Source: an uncultured Eubacterium sp.
GTDB taxonomy: Bacteria; Bacillota; Clostridia; Lachnospirales; Lachnospiraceae
Direction: 5' to 3'
Length of the DNA stretch: 17,511 nt
NCBI GenBank assembly: GCA_958446835.1
Contig: CAUCXT010000048.1
Coordinates: 1 to 17,511, forward strand
Shown here: in pieces, positions 1 to 8,342 of the stretch
Numbering within the stretch: the stretch's first letter is position 1
Layout of the letters: the number at the start of each line of letters is the position of its first letter
Translations under genes and position numbers: made by a program
The notes under the pieces: model-generated
Database searches by the model: none
Told to the model about the DNA's origin: nothing
The model's input: the letters and a program-made list of their open reading frames with translations, nothing else

Positions 1-1509
1 ATTGAAAATCAGTACAATTCATATCTTACCGGAACTAACGGAAGAGAATATGGATATGTCGGAGAGGACTCCGATATGGAGACAACCATAAAGCCGGCTA
101 TAAATGGCAGTACAGTGGTGTTGACCATCAATGCCAATATTCAGAGAATTGTTGAGAAAAAGATAAGAGAGTTTAATGAAGCTTACGGCTCAAAACATAC
201 ATCAGTCATAATTGCGAACCCTAATAACGGACAGATATTATCAATGGCACAGTATCCGAGCTTCGACCTCAATAATCCAAGCGATTTGTCGTCATATTAC
301 ACAGAGGAAGAACTTTCACAGATGGATAATGATGCGATGGTGGATGCGTTGTACGATGTATGGAGTAATTACTGCGTGTCGACTATATACGAACCGGGTT
401 CGGTTTTTAAGGCATTTACCATTGCAAGTGGAATTGAGGAAGGAATCTTAGACGGAACAGAGGAATACTTCTGCGATGGCCATGAGATAGTTATGGGAAC
501 GAAGATAAGCTGTGCACACCCGGAGGGACATGGCTTGTTAACTGTTAGTCAGGCACTTGAGGAGTCATGCAATGACGCATTGATGCAGATGGCGGCAGCT
601 ATCGGAAAAGATGTATTTTATGATTATGTGAGCAGATTCAATTTTGGAGCAAAGACGGGAGTTGACCTGCCCGGAGAAGAATATGGACTGGTCATAAAGA
701 AAGATTTGGTTACGGATATTGACCTTGCAACCAACAGCTTCGGTCAGAACCTCAATGTCACCATGGTTCAGGAGGTAGCGGCATTCTCCTCACTTATAAA
801 TGGAGGAAATTACTATCAGCCACACCTTGTCAAGGAGATTAAAAGTGCAGGTGGAGAGGTTCTGCTAGAGAATGACAGCGTTCTTGTGAGAAAGACAGTG
901 TCGGAGGAGACTTCGCAGACATTGAGAGGATATCTCAAAAATGTTGTAGATTATGGTACAGGCGGTTATCTTAAGATTGCAGGCTACAGTGTCGGGGGAA
1001 AGACAGGAGCAGCCGAGAAGCAGCCAAGAGACAAGCAGCACTATGTGACATCATTTATAGGCTTCATGCCGGTGGAGGAACCACAGGTTGTATTCTATGT
1101 TGTTCTAGATGAAGCGCAGGTTGCAGATTTCGATACCTCAAGGGCAGCGCAGGAGCTTGCAAGAGATATTATGATAGAGCTTATTCCGTATCTTGAGATA
1201 TATCCGGTTGACGAGTCCTATGAGATTAATGTCGGAGGATTGCCGACACCTACGCAGTCACAGCCGGAGAGCAGTGTTGAGTATGTCACGGATGAGAATG
1301 GTGAGACGGTCACGGACGCCGAAGGAAATCCTGAGACGGTGGAGGCTACAGAACCACCAACACAGGCACCGACGGAAGAGCCAACACAACCGTCAACTGA
1401 GACTCCGACGGAGGAAACTACGCAGCCGTCAACTGAGGAGCCGACACAACAGTCGTCTGAGGAAACGGCTGAATCATCGCTGGAGGATCAGACAGAGGCT
1501 CCTACATAG
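1..1509 (+). CDS. Class B penicillin-binding protein (FtsI/SpoVD-type transpeptidase), 5' end missing
   Basis: Peptidoglycan DD-transpeptidase that cross-links stem peptides outside the membrane, of the septal PBP2x/SpoVD type. The frame is open from base 1, so the ATG at 76 is internal and the membrane anchor and most of the dimerisation domain lie upstream. 502 residues are visible. The three active-site motifs are present: SVFK with its serine codon at 400-402, SCN at 565-573 and KTG at 1000-1008 (KTGAAEK). There is no PASTA domain. The last ~90 residues form a Thr/Pro/Glu/Ser/Gln-rich, probably disordered tail with 36-bp repeats. It stands just before a second, related PBP, so one of the pair is probably the division enzyme (FtsI/PbpB) and the other the sporulation enzyme (SpoVD). 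The visible part does not say which. Family is certain, paralogue is not. Confidence 0.93.
   Translation: MENQYNSYLTGTNGREYGYVGEDSDMETTIKPAINGSTVVLTINANIQRIVEKKIREFNEAYGSKHTSVIIANPNNGQILSMAQYPSFDLNNPSDLSSYYTEEELSQMDNDAMVDALYDVWSNYCVSTIYEPGSVFKAFTIASGIEEGILDGTEEYFCDGHEIVMGTKISCAHPEGHGLLTVSQALEESCNDALMQMAAAIGKDVFYDYVSRFNFGAKTGVDLPGEEYGLVIKKDLVTDIDLATNSFGQNLNVTMVQEVAAFSSLINGGNYYQPHLVKEIKSAGGEVLLENDSVLVRKTVSEETSQTLRGYLKNVVDYGTGGYLKIAGYSVGGKTGAAEKQPRDKQHYVTSFIGFMPVEEPQVVFYVVLDEAQVADFDTSRAAQELARDIMIELIPYLEIYPVDESYEINVGGLPTPTQSQPESSVEYVTDENGETVTDAEGNPETVEATEPPTQAPTEEPTQPSTETPTEETTQPSTEEPTQQSSEETAESSLEDQTEAPT
1387..1458 (+). repeat. 36-bp imperfect tandem repeat in the PBP tail
   Basis: Two copies of a 36-bp unit start at 1387 and 1423. 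The first 15 bases differ by one (CAACCGTCAACTGAG and CAGCCGTCAACTGAG), then the copies diverge. The unit encodes 12 residues beginning QPSTE. Shorter EEPTQ/EETTQ-like echoes flank it. The repeat keeps frame and sits in a disordered tail, where copy number could vary by slippage. Confidence 0.7.
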
Positions 1510-1618
1510 TGAAATGAGAATGTGACAGAATAAATATTGTATATCATTAAAACCTTCATAATAAAATGTATTATCGGCAGTTAAACAGCCGGTTGAATTG
1601 TTTTAAGAATTTTATTAT

Positions 1619-1623
1619 GGAGG
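1619..1623 (+). promoter_or_regulatory. Ribosome binding site fixing the TTG start of the second PBP
   Basis: GGAGG lies 8 nt before TTG at 1632. The in-frame ATG at 1566 has no Shine-Dalgarno sequence, and the ATG at 1617 overlaps this one, so TTG is the supported start. Confidence 0.85.
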
Positions 1624-1631
1624 TTTTTGTT

Positions 1632-3443
1632 TTGGAAAACCGGAGAAATGTTGGCAGGATGAAACGCAAGCTGATGTTCGGTGTAGCTTTAGTAGCTGCT
1701 GTTATAGTACTTTTGCTTGTACGACTTGCAGTTATTATGCTGGTAGAGTCTGAATATTATGGGCAAAAGGCAAAAGAGCTCCATGAAAGGGAAAGACCGA
1801 TAAAGGCTGCACGCGGCAGGATTATCTCTGAGGATGGAACGGTTCTCGCCTCGAATAAGACTGTGTGTACGATTTCTGTAGTCCATGCGCAGATAACGGA
1901 GCCGGATAAAGTGATAGATGTCCTTTCAAGTGAACTCGGGATAGACAGGGAGAAGGTGGCAAAGAGTGTACATAAGGTCTCGTCCATGGAGCGGATAAAA
2001 ACGAATGTCACGAAGGAAATAGGTGATGCGATAAGGGAATACGGACTTGATGGAGTTAAGGTTGATGAGGATAGCAGAAGATACTATCCGTTTGGAAACT
2101 TAGCTTCGAAGGTAATTGGTTTTACAGGAAGTGATAATCAGGGAATTATCGGGCTTGAGGTCCGCTATGATGAGGAGCTTGCCGGGGAGGCAGGACAGAT
2201 ACTCACAATGACGGATGCAGGTGGAATTGAGCTTAAGGATGAGGGGGAGGAGAGAGTAGAACCCGTAAACGGGGACGATTTGATAGTGAGTCTTGATTAT
2301 AATATACAGACTTACGCGCAGCAGGCAGCTTACAAAGCTTACGAGGCGAAACAGGCAAAGAGAGTGTCCATTATTGTAATGAACCCTCAGGATGGCAGAA
2401 TATATGCGATGGTCAACGTGCCAGAGTATAATCTCAACGCACCGTATACATTGATAGATGAGTACAGTTCTTTGACAGTGACACAAAAGGATGAGAATGG
2501 TGATGATGTGACAAAGACCATTCCCAAGGAAGAACTTTCAAGTGAACAGAAAATGAATCTTCTCAACAATATGTGGCGTAATTTTTGTATAAATGATACC
2601 TATGAACCGGGTTCAACATTTAAGATTGTCACAGCGACGGCGGCTCTTGAAAAAGGAGTTGTTAGCCTTAGTGATAGCTTCTATTGCAAGGGGAGCCTTA
2701 CTGTAGGGGGGAGAACAATAAGATGCCATAAGACATCGGGACATGGCTCGCAGACATTTGCGCAGACGCTTATGAATTCCTGCAATCCTGCATTTATAAC
2801 ATGGGGGAGCAGGGTTGGCGCGGAGGATTTTTTTGCCTACATGAAAAAGCTGGGGCTTCTTGAAAAGACAGGCGTTGATCTGCCCGGTGAAGCAGGAACC
2901 ATTATTCACAAGCTTAAAAATGTGGGAGAGGTTGAGCTTGCAACAATGAGCTTCGGGCAGTCATTTCAGATTACGCCACTGCAGCTTCTGCGTGCCGCCA
3001 GTGCTATCATCAACGGCGGAACGCTCATAACACCTCATTTCGCAGTGAAAACCGTGAATGAGGATGGAGAGACAACCAAGGTATTTGAGTATGAAAGGGT
3101 TGAAAATGCCGTGTCCAAGGAGACGAGCGCGCTTATGAAACAGCTCCTTGAGAGTGTTGTCTCGGAGGGCGGCGGTAAGCGATGCTATATAGAGGGCTAC
3201 AGGATTGGCGGCAAGACAGCGACTTCGCAGAAGCTTCCGAGAGGTTCAGGAAAGTATATAGCTTCATTTATAGGTTTTGCACCGGCGGATAATCCGCAGG
3301 TGATTGCAATGTGTATCATTGATGAGCCGGAGGGAATATATTATGGAGGAACTATAGCGGCTCCGGTTATCAGGGAAGTGTTTGAAAATATACTGCCGTA
3401 TCTTGGAATTGAGCAGGAAGTTGTTGAATTTTCCAATGAATAG
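1632..3443 (+). CDS. Class B penicillin-binding protein, SpoVD/FtsI-type transpeptidase
   Basis: Peptidoglycan transpeptidase of 603 residues, starting at TTG. A short basic N-terminus is followed by one membrane segment (about residues 17-38), a PBP dimerisation domain opening with ARGRIISEDGTVLA, and a C-terminal transpeptidase domain. The nucleophile is in STFK (Ser328, 2613-2615) and SCN is at 2778-2786. The third motif reads KTATSQK (3213-3224), with Ala where KTG is usual. No PASTA domain follows. It resembles the preceding PBP around the active site (YEPGS.FK, NSCN/ESCN, GVDLPGE), so the two look like old tandem duplicates. In this position it fits SpoVD (spore cortex) or FtsI/PbpB (division), which cannot be separated from sequence alone. 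The 122-bp gap upstream shows no convincing terminator, so cotranscription is possible. Confidence 0.94.
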   Translation: MENRRNVGRMKRKLMFGVALVAAVIVLLLVRLAVIMLVESEYYGQKAKELHERERPIKAARGRIISEDGTVLASNKTVCTISVVHAQITEPDKVIDVLSSELGIDREKVAKSVHKVSSMERIKTNVTKEIGDAIREYGLDGVKVDEDSRRYYPFGNLASKVIGFTGSDNQGIIGLEVRYDEELAGEAGQILTMTDAGGIELKDEGEERVEPVNGDDLIVSLDYNIQTYAQQAAYKAYEAKQAKRVSIIVMNPQDGRIYAMVNVPEYNLNAPYTLIDEYSSLTVTQKDENGDDVTKTIPKEELSSEQKMNLLNNMWRNFCINDTYEPGSTFKIVTATAALEKGVVSLSDSFYCKGSLTVGGRTIRCHKTSGHGSQTFAQTLMNSCNPAFITWGSRVGAEDFFAYMKKLGLLEKTGVDLPGEAGTIIHKLKNVGEVELATMSFGQSFQITPLQLLRAASAIINGGTLITPHFAVKTVNEDGETTKVFEYERVENAVSKETSALMKQLLESVVSEGGGKRCYIEGYRIGGKTATSQKLPRGSGKYIASFIGFAPADNPQVIAMCIIDEPEGIYYGGTIAAPVIREVFENILPYLGIEQEVVEFSNE

Positions 3444-3453
3444 GGATATTATG

Positions 3454-3508
3454 AATTGAGTGCAATTATGAATGTATTTATTTAGGAAATAATTCATGCA
3501 ATTCAATT
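3454..3508 (+). repeat. Imperfect inverted repeat between the second PBP and murD
   Basis: The left arm has AATTGA (3454-3459), TGC (3461-3463) and ATGAAT (3468-3473). The right arm has ATTCAT (3492-3497), GCA (3498-3500) and TCAATT (3503-3508). Together they could pair as a bulged ~15-bp stem with an 18-nt loop. No T run follows, so it is not a classical terminator. It fills most of the 108-bp gap where mraY is often found. Function unknown. Confidence 0.4.
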
Positions 3509-3538
3509 ATGAAAATAGTATCAGGTGAATAAAGATAT

Positions 3539-3543
3539 AGGAG
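3539..3543 (+). promoter_or_regulatory. Ribosome binding site of murD
   Basis: AGGAG lies 8 nt before ATG 3552. It chooses this start over the in-frame GTG at 3525, which would put nine extra residues before the Rossmann glycine motif. Confidence 0.75.
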
Positions 3544-3551
3544 ATAGAAAG

Positions 3552-4907
3552 ATGAATCTTAGCGGGAAAAAAGTAATCGTTGTAGGTACAGGAATAAGCG
3601 GAATAGGCGCAGTTAAGCTTTTAAGTGAGGTTGGAGCACAGGCGGTTCTCTATGATGGAAATGATAAGCTTGATAAGGCGGAGATTGAGAGCAGATTACC
3701 TGAGGGTGTGAAGGCGGATATTGTACTTGGCGCCATGGAGGACTCACTTTTAGACAGTGCAGACCTTGCTGTAATAAGCCCGGGAGTTCCGATAGACAGC
3801 CCTGTTGTGCTTAAGTTTAATGAGAAGAACATCCCTGTGTGGGGCGAGATAGAGCTTGCATATAATTATGAGAAGGGTGTTGTTGCGGCAATCACCGGAA
3901 CGAACGGAAAGACAACCACAACAACTCTTGTCGGTGAGATAATAAAGGCATGGGGTAAGCAGACTTTTGTTGTCGGAAATATAGGAAATTCATACACGGC
4001 TGAGGTACTTAAGACCACAGAGAGTTCTGTGACTGTGGCAGAGATATCCAGCTTCCAGCTTGAGACAGTGCATGAGTTCCACCCGAAGGTGAGTGCTATT
4101 TTAAACATCACTCCTGACCATCTGAACAGACATTACACCATGGAAAACTATGCAGCGGTTAAGGAAAGAATAGCCGCTAATCAGACAAAGGACGATTATG
4201 TCGTACTTAACTACGATGATGAGGTTTTAAGAAAATTCGGCGAAGCTACAACAGCGACACCGGTATATTTTTCAAGAAAACATCATGTGAACCACGGTAC
4301 ATACCTTGAAGGCACTATGATAAAGTATACTGATGGCACGAAGGTTATTGACGTTATTGATGTGAGGGATATGCTTCTTTTCGGAGCACATAACCATGAG
4401 AATGTCATGGCTGCGGCAGCTATATGTATACAGATGGGTGTGCCTGTGGGAATTATTGCGGATACCATAAGAAGCTTTAAGGCTGTTGAACACCGCATAG
4501 AATACGTGCGTACACTTGATGGGGTTGAGTACTATAATGATTCTAAGGGAACGAATCCTGATTCAACCATTAAGGCGATAGAGGCAATGCCTAAAAAGAC
4601 TATACTCATAGCCGGAGGCTACGATAAACATTCGGAATTCGATGAGATGATAAAGTGCTTTAAGGATACGATTATAGAGCTTGTTCTTCTTGGCGTTACT
4701 AAGGATAAGATAGCTGCTGCCGCAAGAGCGCAGGGCTTTGAAAACATACGCTTTGTCGAGACTCTCAAAGAAGCGGTTGAAGTATGCCATGAGGACGCGA
4801 AGGAAGGGCAGATAGTGCTTCTGTCGCCTGCATGTGCGAGCTGGGATATGTTTAAGAGCTATGAGGAACGCGGAAAATTATTCAAGCAGTATGTTAATGA
4901 ATTGTAA
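3552..4907 (+). CDS. murD: UDP-N-acetylmuramoyl-L-alanine--D-glutamate ligase
   Basis: Cytoplasmic ATP-dependent ligase that adds D-glutamate to UDP-MurNAc-L-Ala, the second amino acid of the peptidoglycan stem. The 451 residues match the usual MurD length. In order: an N-terminal nucleotide-fold glycine motif (VVGTGISGIG); the Mur ligase P-loop GTNGKTTTTTL (from residue 116, 3897 on); NITPDHLNRH; HNHENVMAAAA; EHRIEYV; YNDSKGTNPDS; and the C-terminal LLSPACASWDMF, all typical of MurD rather than MurC, MurE or MurF. The SEDS gene starts 17 bp downstream with its own GGAGG, so the two are probably one transcript. Its partner mraY is not beside it. No missing catalytic residue was seen. Confidence 0.97.
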   Translation: MNLSGKKVIVVGTGISGIGAVKLLSEVGAQAVLYDGNDKLDKAEIESRLPEGVKADIVLGAMEDSLLDSADLAVISPGVPIDSPVVLKFNEKNIPVWGEIELAYNYEKGVVAAITGTNGKTTTTTLVGEIIKAWGKQTFVVGNIGNSYTAEVLKTTESSVTVAEISSFQLETVHEFHPKVSAILNITPDHLNRHYTMENYAAVKERIAANQTKDDYVVLNYDDEVLRKFGEATTATPVYFSRKHHVNHGTYLEGTMIKYTDGTKVIDVIDVRDMLLFGAHNHENVMAAAAICIQMGVPVGIIADTIRSFKAVEHRIEYVRTLDGVEYYNDSKGTNPDSTIKAIEAMPKKTILIAGGYDKHSEFDEMIKCFKDTIIELVLLGVTKDKIAAAARAQGFENIRFVETLKEAVEVCHEDAKEGQIVLLSPACASWDMFKSYEERGKLFKQYVNEL

Positions 4908-4912
4908 GACAT

Positions 4913-4917
4913 GGAGG
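4913..4917 (+). promoter_or_regulatory. Ribosome binding site of the SEDS gene
   Basis: GGAGG lies 7 nt before ATG 4925. The in-frame TTG at 4919 is only 1 nt from it and is therefore rejected as a start. Confidence 0.8.
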
Positions 4918-4924
4918 ATTGCTG

Positions 4925-6097
4925 ATGGCAAAGCAGCGGGCAAAAACAAAATATTTTGATTATTCTTTGCTGGTGATAATACTGTTTCTGGTGTGCTTTG
5001 GATTGGTGATGGTGTATTCGACCAGTTATTACAGCGGAATGAGACTTCCTAAGAACCCGGACCCTGCGTTCTATTTAAAAAAGCAGATTAAATCTACGAT
5101 TCTTGGAATGGTTGCATTTGTTTTCTGTATTTTTTTCGATTATAAATACTACTATAAGCTTGCACCATGGATATATGCCGGGGCTGTGTTTTCTATATTG
5201 CTTATACTCACACCGCTGGGAGTTGAGATTAACCACGCAAGAAGATGGATAAATGTGGGATTCGGTACGATACAGCCTGCTGAGATATGTAAGCTTGCGG
5301 TTATTATATCAGTATCAGCTTATATTGTCATGACAGGAAAGGCGATTGATAAATTCCGCAATCTGATTATTGTCGCGGTGATTACGCTCATACCAACAGG
5401 AATGATTCTTGTTATTACAAAGAACCTCAGCTCAGCAATAATTGTTTTTGGCATAGGTTTTGTGATTTACTTTGTGGCGACTAAACGATACTGGCCTTTT
5501 GCGGTGATGGCGGTACTTGGCGTTGCAGGAATTGTTGCATTTATGTTGTACATACATTATTATGTCGACCCTGTGACTGCGGGCGTTGAGATTGATTCGA
5601 GCACAGGCTTCCGTATGATGAGAATACTTGCATGGAGGCACCCGGAAGAGTATGCGTCAAGTAAGGGATATCAGACTTTACAGGCATTGTATGCTCTTGG
5701 GTCGGGAGGCTTTTTCGGAAAAGGACTTGGCGAGAGCATACAGAAGCTGGGATTTATACCTGAGGCACAGAATGATATGATTTTTTCGGTTGTATGTGAG
5801 GAACTGGGACTTTTCGGAGGAATATGCCTTATACTTCTTTTCGGAATGATGATATGGCGTTTCGTTATTATAGCGCTGCATTCTCCGGATATGTTCGGAT
5901 TCCTTCTTGTTGTCGGTGTGACAGCACACATAGCGATTCAGGTGATACTCAATATTGCCGTTGTCACCAACGTGATTCCCAATACAGGAATTACGCTTCC
6001 TTTTATAAGCTATGGAGGTACATCGGTAATGTTTCTCCTTGCCGAGATGGGAATAGTCTTAAATGTATCAAGACATATAAAATACAGGCATGATTGA
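4925..6097 (+). CDS. ftsW: SEDS peptidoglycan glycosyltransferase, FtsW/SpoVE type
   Basis: Polytopic membrane enzyme of the SEDS family, which polymerises lipid II into glycan strands together with a class B PBP; two such PBPs lie just upstream. It has 390 residues and many hydrophobic segments. Family marks are VMVYSTSYY in the first membrane segment, ARRWINVG..TIQPAEICKL (about 105-124), KNLSSAII, GYQTLQALYALGSGGFFGKGLG, GFIPEAQNDMIFSVVCEELG and NTGITLPFISYGGTS (353-367). Asp284 in AQNDMIF fits the catalytic aspartate position of RodA/FtsW. The PEAQND and PFISYGGTS versions point to FtsW/SpoVE rather than RodA, and the place in the dcw cluster agrees. Whether it serves vegetative division, sporulation (SpoVE) or both cannot be told. 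murG, which often follows it, is absent. Confidence 0.93.
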   Translation: MAKQRAKTKYFDYSLLVIILFLVCFGLVMVYSTSYYSGMRLPKNPDPAFYLKKQIKSTILGMVAFVFCIFFDYKYYYKLAPWIYAGAVFSILLILTPLGVEINHARRWINVGFGTIQPAEICKLAVIISVSAYIVMTGKAIDKFRNLIIVAVITLIPTGMILVITKNLSSAIIVFGIGFVIYFVATKRYWPFAVMAVLGVAGIVAFMLYIHYYVDPVTAGVEIDSSTGFRMMRILAWRHPEEYASSKGYQTLQALYALGSGGFFGKGLGESIQKLGFIPEAQNDMIFSVVCEELGLFGGICLILLFGMMIWRFVIIALHSPDMFGFLLVVGVTAHIAIQVILNIAVVTNVIPNTGITLPFISYGGTSVMFLLAEMGIVLNVSRHIKYRHD

Positions 6098-6139
6098 GAA
6101 TGCATACAGTTTATGAGTCATCATTTGCGGCTTACTGCA

Positions 6140-6145
6140 TATAAT
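6140..6145 (+). promoter_or_regulatory. Possible -10 element upstream of murA
   Basis: A perfect TATAAT sits 30 bp before the murA ATG, in a 77-bp gap with no other explanation. No good -35 stands 16-18 bp upstream, so it may be weak, activator-dependent or chance. Confidence 0.25.
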
Positions 6146-6174
6146 AATTTGTATACCTGTAATGGGGGGATTAT

Positions 6175-7449
6175 ATGCAGGACAACAAAAATGCTGTGGT
6201 TGTATACCCGTGCAGCAGGCTTTCAGGTGAGATAAAGCTTCAGGGCTCGAAGAATTCGGTGCTTCCAATAATGGCGGCGGCGTTGTTAAAGTCTGGAGTT
6301 ACTGTTCTGGAAAATTGCCCGGATATAGCGGATGTTCATGCAATGTCGGGACTATTGGAAAAATGCGGATGCCGCGTTGAATATAATGAACATGTGATGA
6401 AAATTGATGCTTCTGATGCCGCGAACGGAATATTGGATGATGAATACAGCACTAAAATGCGCGCTTCTATACTTCTTATGGGAAGCTGTCTTGGACGGTT
6501 CGGGCGATTCGTCATGCCTCCGCCGGGAGGATGTGCGATAGGGAAAAGACCTATAGATTTCCATGTGTCGGCTATGCGGCAGCTTGGGGCGGATATAAGT
6601 GAGAATTTTGGCGGTGTTGATGCTGATGTGGGTAGTCATGGACTAAGAGGCTGTGATATAAGGCTTCCTTTTCCGAGTGTCGGAGCTACGCAGAACTGCC
6701 TGATTGCGGCTATGAGTGCGAAGGGAAACACAAGAATTTTTAATGCCTCATCTGAGCCGGAGATATGGGATTTATGTTGTTATCTCAGAATGCTTGGGGC
6801 GCAGATAGAAGGTGAGCGGACAGGGAATATAGAGATAGTACCTCCTTCTGTGATAAGCGGTGATGAGCTTTGCTATACGGTTCCCGCGGACCGCATTGTT
6901 GCCGGAACGATTCTTGTGGCGGTGGCAGGCTGTACAGGAAACGTGTATATACCTAATATCGAATGTGACAGAATACAGAGTGTCATGAAATATTTAGGAG
7001 CCCATGCGGCGGTTAAGGCTCCGGGGGTTGTATTGAATACGGACAGAAGAAAGCAGCTGGAATGTGCTGTCTCCACAGGACCGTTTCCGGAATTTCCAAC
7101 CGATATGCAGTCACAGTTTCTTGCACTTATGGCAGTATCGGGGAATTTTTGTATAATGGAGGAAAATGTCTTTGACACACGCTTTAATGCCGCGTATGAG
7201 ATTAACAGGCTTGGGGCGGATATCAGGATAGAGGGACGAACAGCCTATGTGTATGGCAGAAGACATCTGCACGGTGGAACTGTGACAGCAAGTGACCTAA
7301 GGGGCGGTGCGGCGCTGGTATTAGCAGGTCTGTTTGCCGATGAGCCGGTCACTGTAACGGGCTGTGAATATATACGCAGGGGTTATGAGAATCTGTCCGG
7401 CAATTTAAGGGAGCTGGGCGCCAGAATTCATGAATGTAGTGTTGATTAA
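6175..7449 (+). CDS. murA: UDP-N-acetylglucosamine 1-carboxyvinyltransferase
   Basis: Cytoplasmic enzyme that transfers enolpyruvate from PEP to UDP-GlcNAc, the first committed step of peptidoglycan synthesis and the fosfomycin target. It has 424 residues, normal for the family. Visible marks are GSKNSVLPIMAAALL (the Lys-Asn pair near residue 22), PGGCAIGKRPIDFH with the catalytic cysteine as Cys120 (6532-6534), GATQNC, PFPEFPTDMQSQF with the conserved aspartate, and DLRGGAALVLAG near the C-terminus. The cysteine predicts the normal fosfomycin-sensitive form. A G-run (6164-6169) before ATG 6175 is the ribosome site. divIB follows 11 bp later. Many Firmicutes carry two murA paralogues (MurAA and MurAB); whether this is the only copy cannot be seen. 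It occupies the slot where murG/murB lie in other dcw clusters. Confidence 0.96.
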   Translation: MQDNKNAVVVYPCSRLSGEIKLQGSKNSVLPIMAAALLKSGVTVLENCPDIADVHAMSGLLEKCGCRVEYNEHVMKIDASDAANGILDDEYSTKMRASILLMGSCLGRFGRFVMPPPGGCAIGKRPIDFHVSAMRQLGADISENFGGVDADVGSHGLRGCDIRLPFPSVGATQNCLIAAMSAKGNTRIFNASSEPEIWDLCCYLRMLGAQIEGERTGNIEIVPPSVISGDELCYTVPADRIVAGTILVAVAGCTGNVYIPNIECDRIQSVMKYLGAHAAVKAPGVVLNTDRRKQLECAVSTGPFPEFPTDMQSQFLALMAVSGNFCIMEENVFDTRFNAAYEINRLGADIRIEGRTAYVYGRRHLHGGTVTASDLRGGAALVLAGLFADEPVTVTGCEYIRRGYENLSGNLRELGARIHECSVD

Positions 7450-7460
7450 GGAGAGAAAAA

Positions 7461-8228
7461 ATGTCACATACAAGAAGAAAAAAAGGAAATATATTTATAA
7501 AGATTCTGATTGTGCTTGTGATATTGTTGGGGCTCACGACAGGGGCGGTATATGTTGCAGTCACATATTTTAAGATAACGCAGATAAGCTTTGAGGGAAC
7601 GGACAGGTACACGGATGATGAACTTAAGGAATATATTTTCGGGGAAAATGAATATGTCAATTCACTTAAGCTTGGATATGACTTAAAGCATGATTACGTT
7701 AAGGCTTCAATACCGTTTATAGAGACGTATGAGGTGAATATCGAATATCCGGATAAGGTACATGTAATCCTATATGAGAAAAGCATAGTTGCCTATATAA
7801 TATACAAGGGAAACTATATGTATTTTGATAAGGATGGAATAGTTGTTGAGACATCCAACAGACAGGATATGTCTGTTCCGCTGATTGACGGACTTGAGTT
7901 TGACAGTGTTGTATTGTACAGTCTGCTTCCTGTGGCTGATGAAGGGGTTTTTAATACGATTCTTGATTTATCGCAGAATCTGCAAAAATATGACCTTGCG
8001 GTGGATAAGATACATTTCAACGATGATCTTTCCATCGTGCTCTACATAGGTGATGTGCGCGTGAATTTCGGATTCGGGGAGCATCTGGGTGAGAAATTAC
8101 ATGAACTGAAACAGATTGAGCCACAGCTTGCCGGACTTTCAGGTGTCTTAAACATGGAAAATTATACAGAGGGTTCCGGATATATCACATTTAAACAAGA
8201 TGAAAAAAGAGATAAAAGAAATAATTGA
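7461..8228 (+). CDS. divIB: Cell division protein DivIB/FtsQ
   Basis: Bitopic divisome protein that links early and late division proteins outside the membrane. Of 255 residues, the first ten are basic and cytoplasmic, residues about 11-36 form one membrane segment, and about 38-106 form the POTRA domain, starting with FKITQISFEGTDRYTDDEL. The beta domain follows, with YPDKVHVILYEKSIVAYI and the usual YMYFDKDGIVVE strand. The sequence is divergent, as is normal for FtsQ/DivIB, but topology and the place between murA and ftsZ support the call. AAGGAG (7448-7453) overlaps the murA stop codon, so it is probably translated from the murA message. The C-terminus is a short charged tail. Confidence 0.88.
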   Translation: MSHTRRKKGNIFIKILIVLVILLGLTTGAVYVAVTYFKITQISFEGTDRYTDDELKEYIFGENEYVNSLKLGYDLKHDYVKASIPFIETYEVNIEYPDKVHVILYEKSIVAYIIYKGNYMYFDKDGIVVETSNRQDMSVPLIDGLEFDSVVLYSLLPVADEGVFNTILDLSQNLQKYDLAVDKIHFNDDLSIVLYIGDVRVNFGFGEHLGEKLHELKQIEPQLAGLSGVLNMENYTEGSGYITFKQDEKRDKRNN

Positions 8229-8269
8229 GTAAATATAAGAAGTTTTTTTACAAAAATGACAAAAAGCTG

Positions 8270-8298
8270 TTGATATTTTTGTGACAAGACTATATTAT
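8270..8298 (+). promoter_or_regulatory. Sigma-A-type promoter of ftsZ
   Basis: TTGATA (8270-8275) and TATTAT (8293-8298) are separated by 17 bp, each five of six to consensus. The pair sits in the 114-bp gap before ftsZ, giving a leader of about 40 nt to ATG 8343. Confidence 0.7.
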
Positions 8299-8342
8299 AA
8301 AAGAATGAGCTATGCAATCGTATAAGGAGGGTTCCGTTCGCA

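Noticed and set aside
76..78. ATG as start of the first PBP
   Set aside because: The same frame is open back to base 1 and the upstream codons encode family sequence, so this is an internal methionine.
1193..1525. 110-codon Arg-rich open frame over the PBP tail
   Set aside because: Out-of-frame reading of the Thr/Pro/Glu repeats; the arginine richness is an artefact of the repeat DNA.
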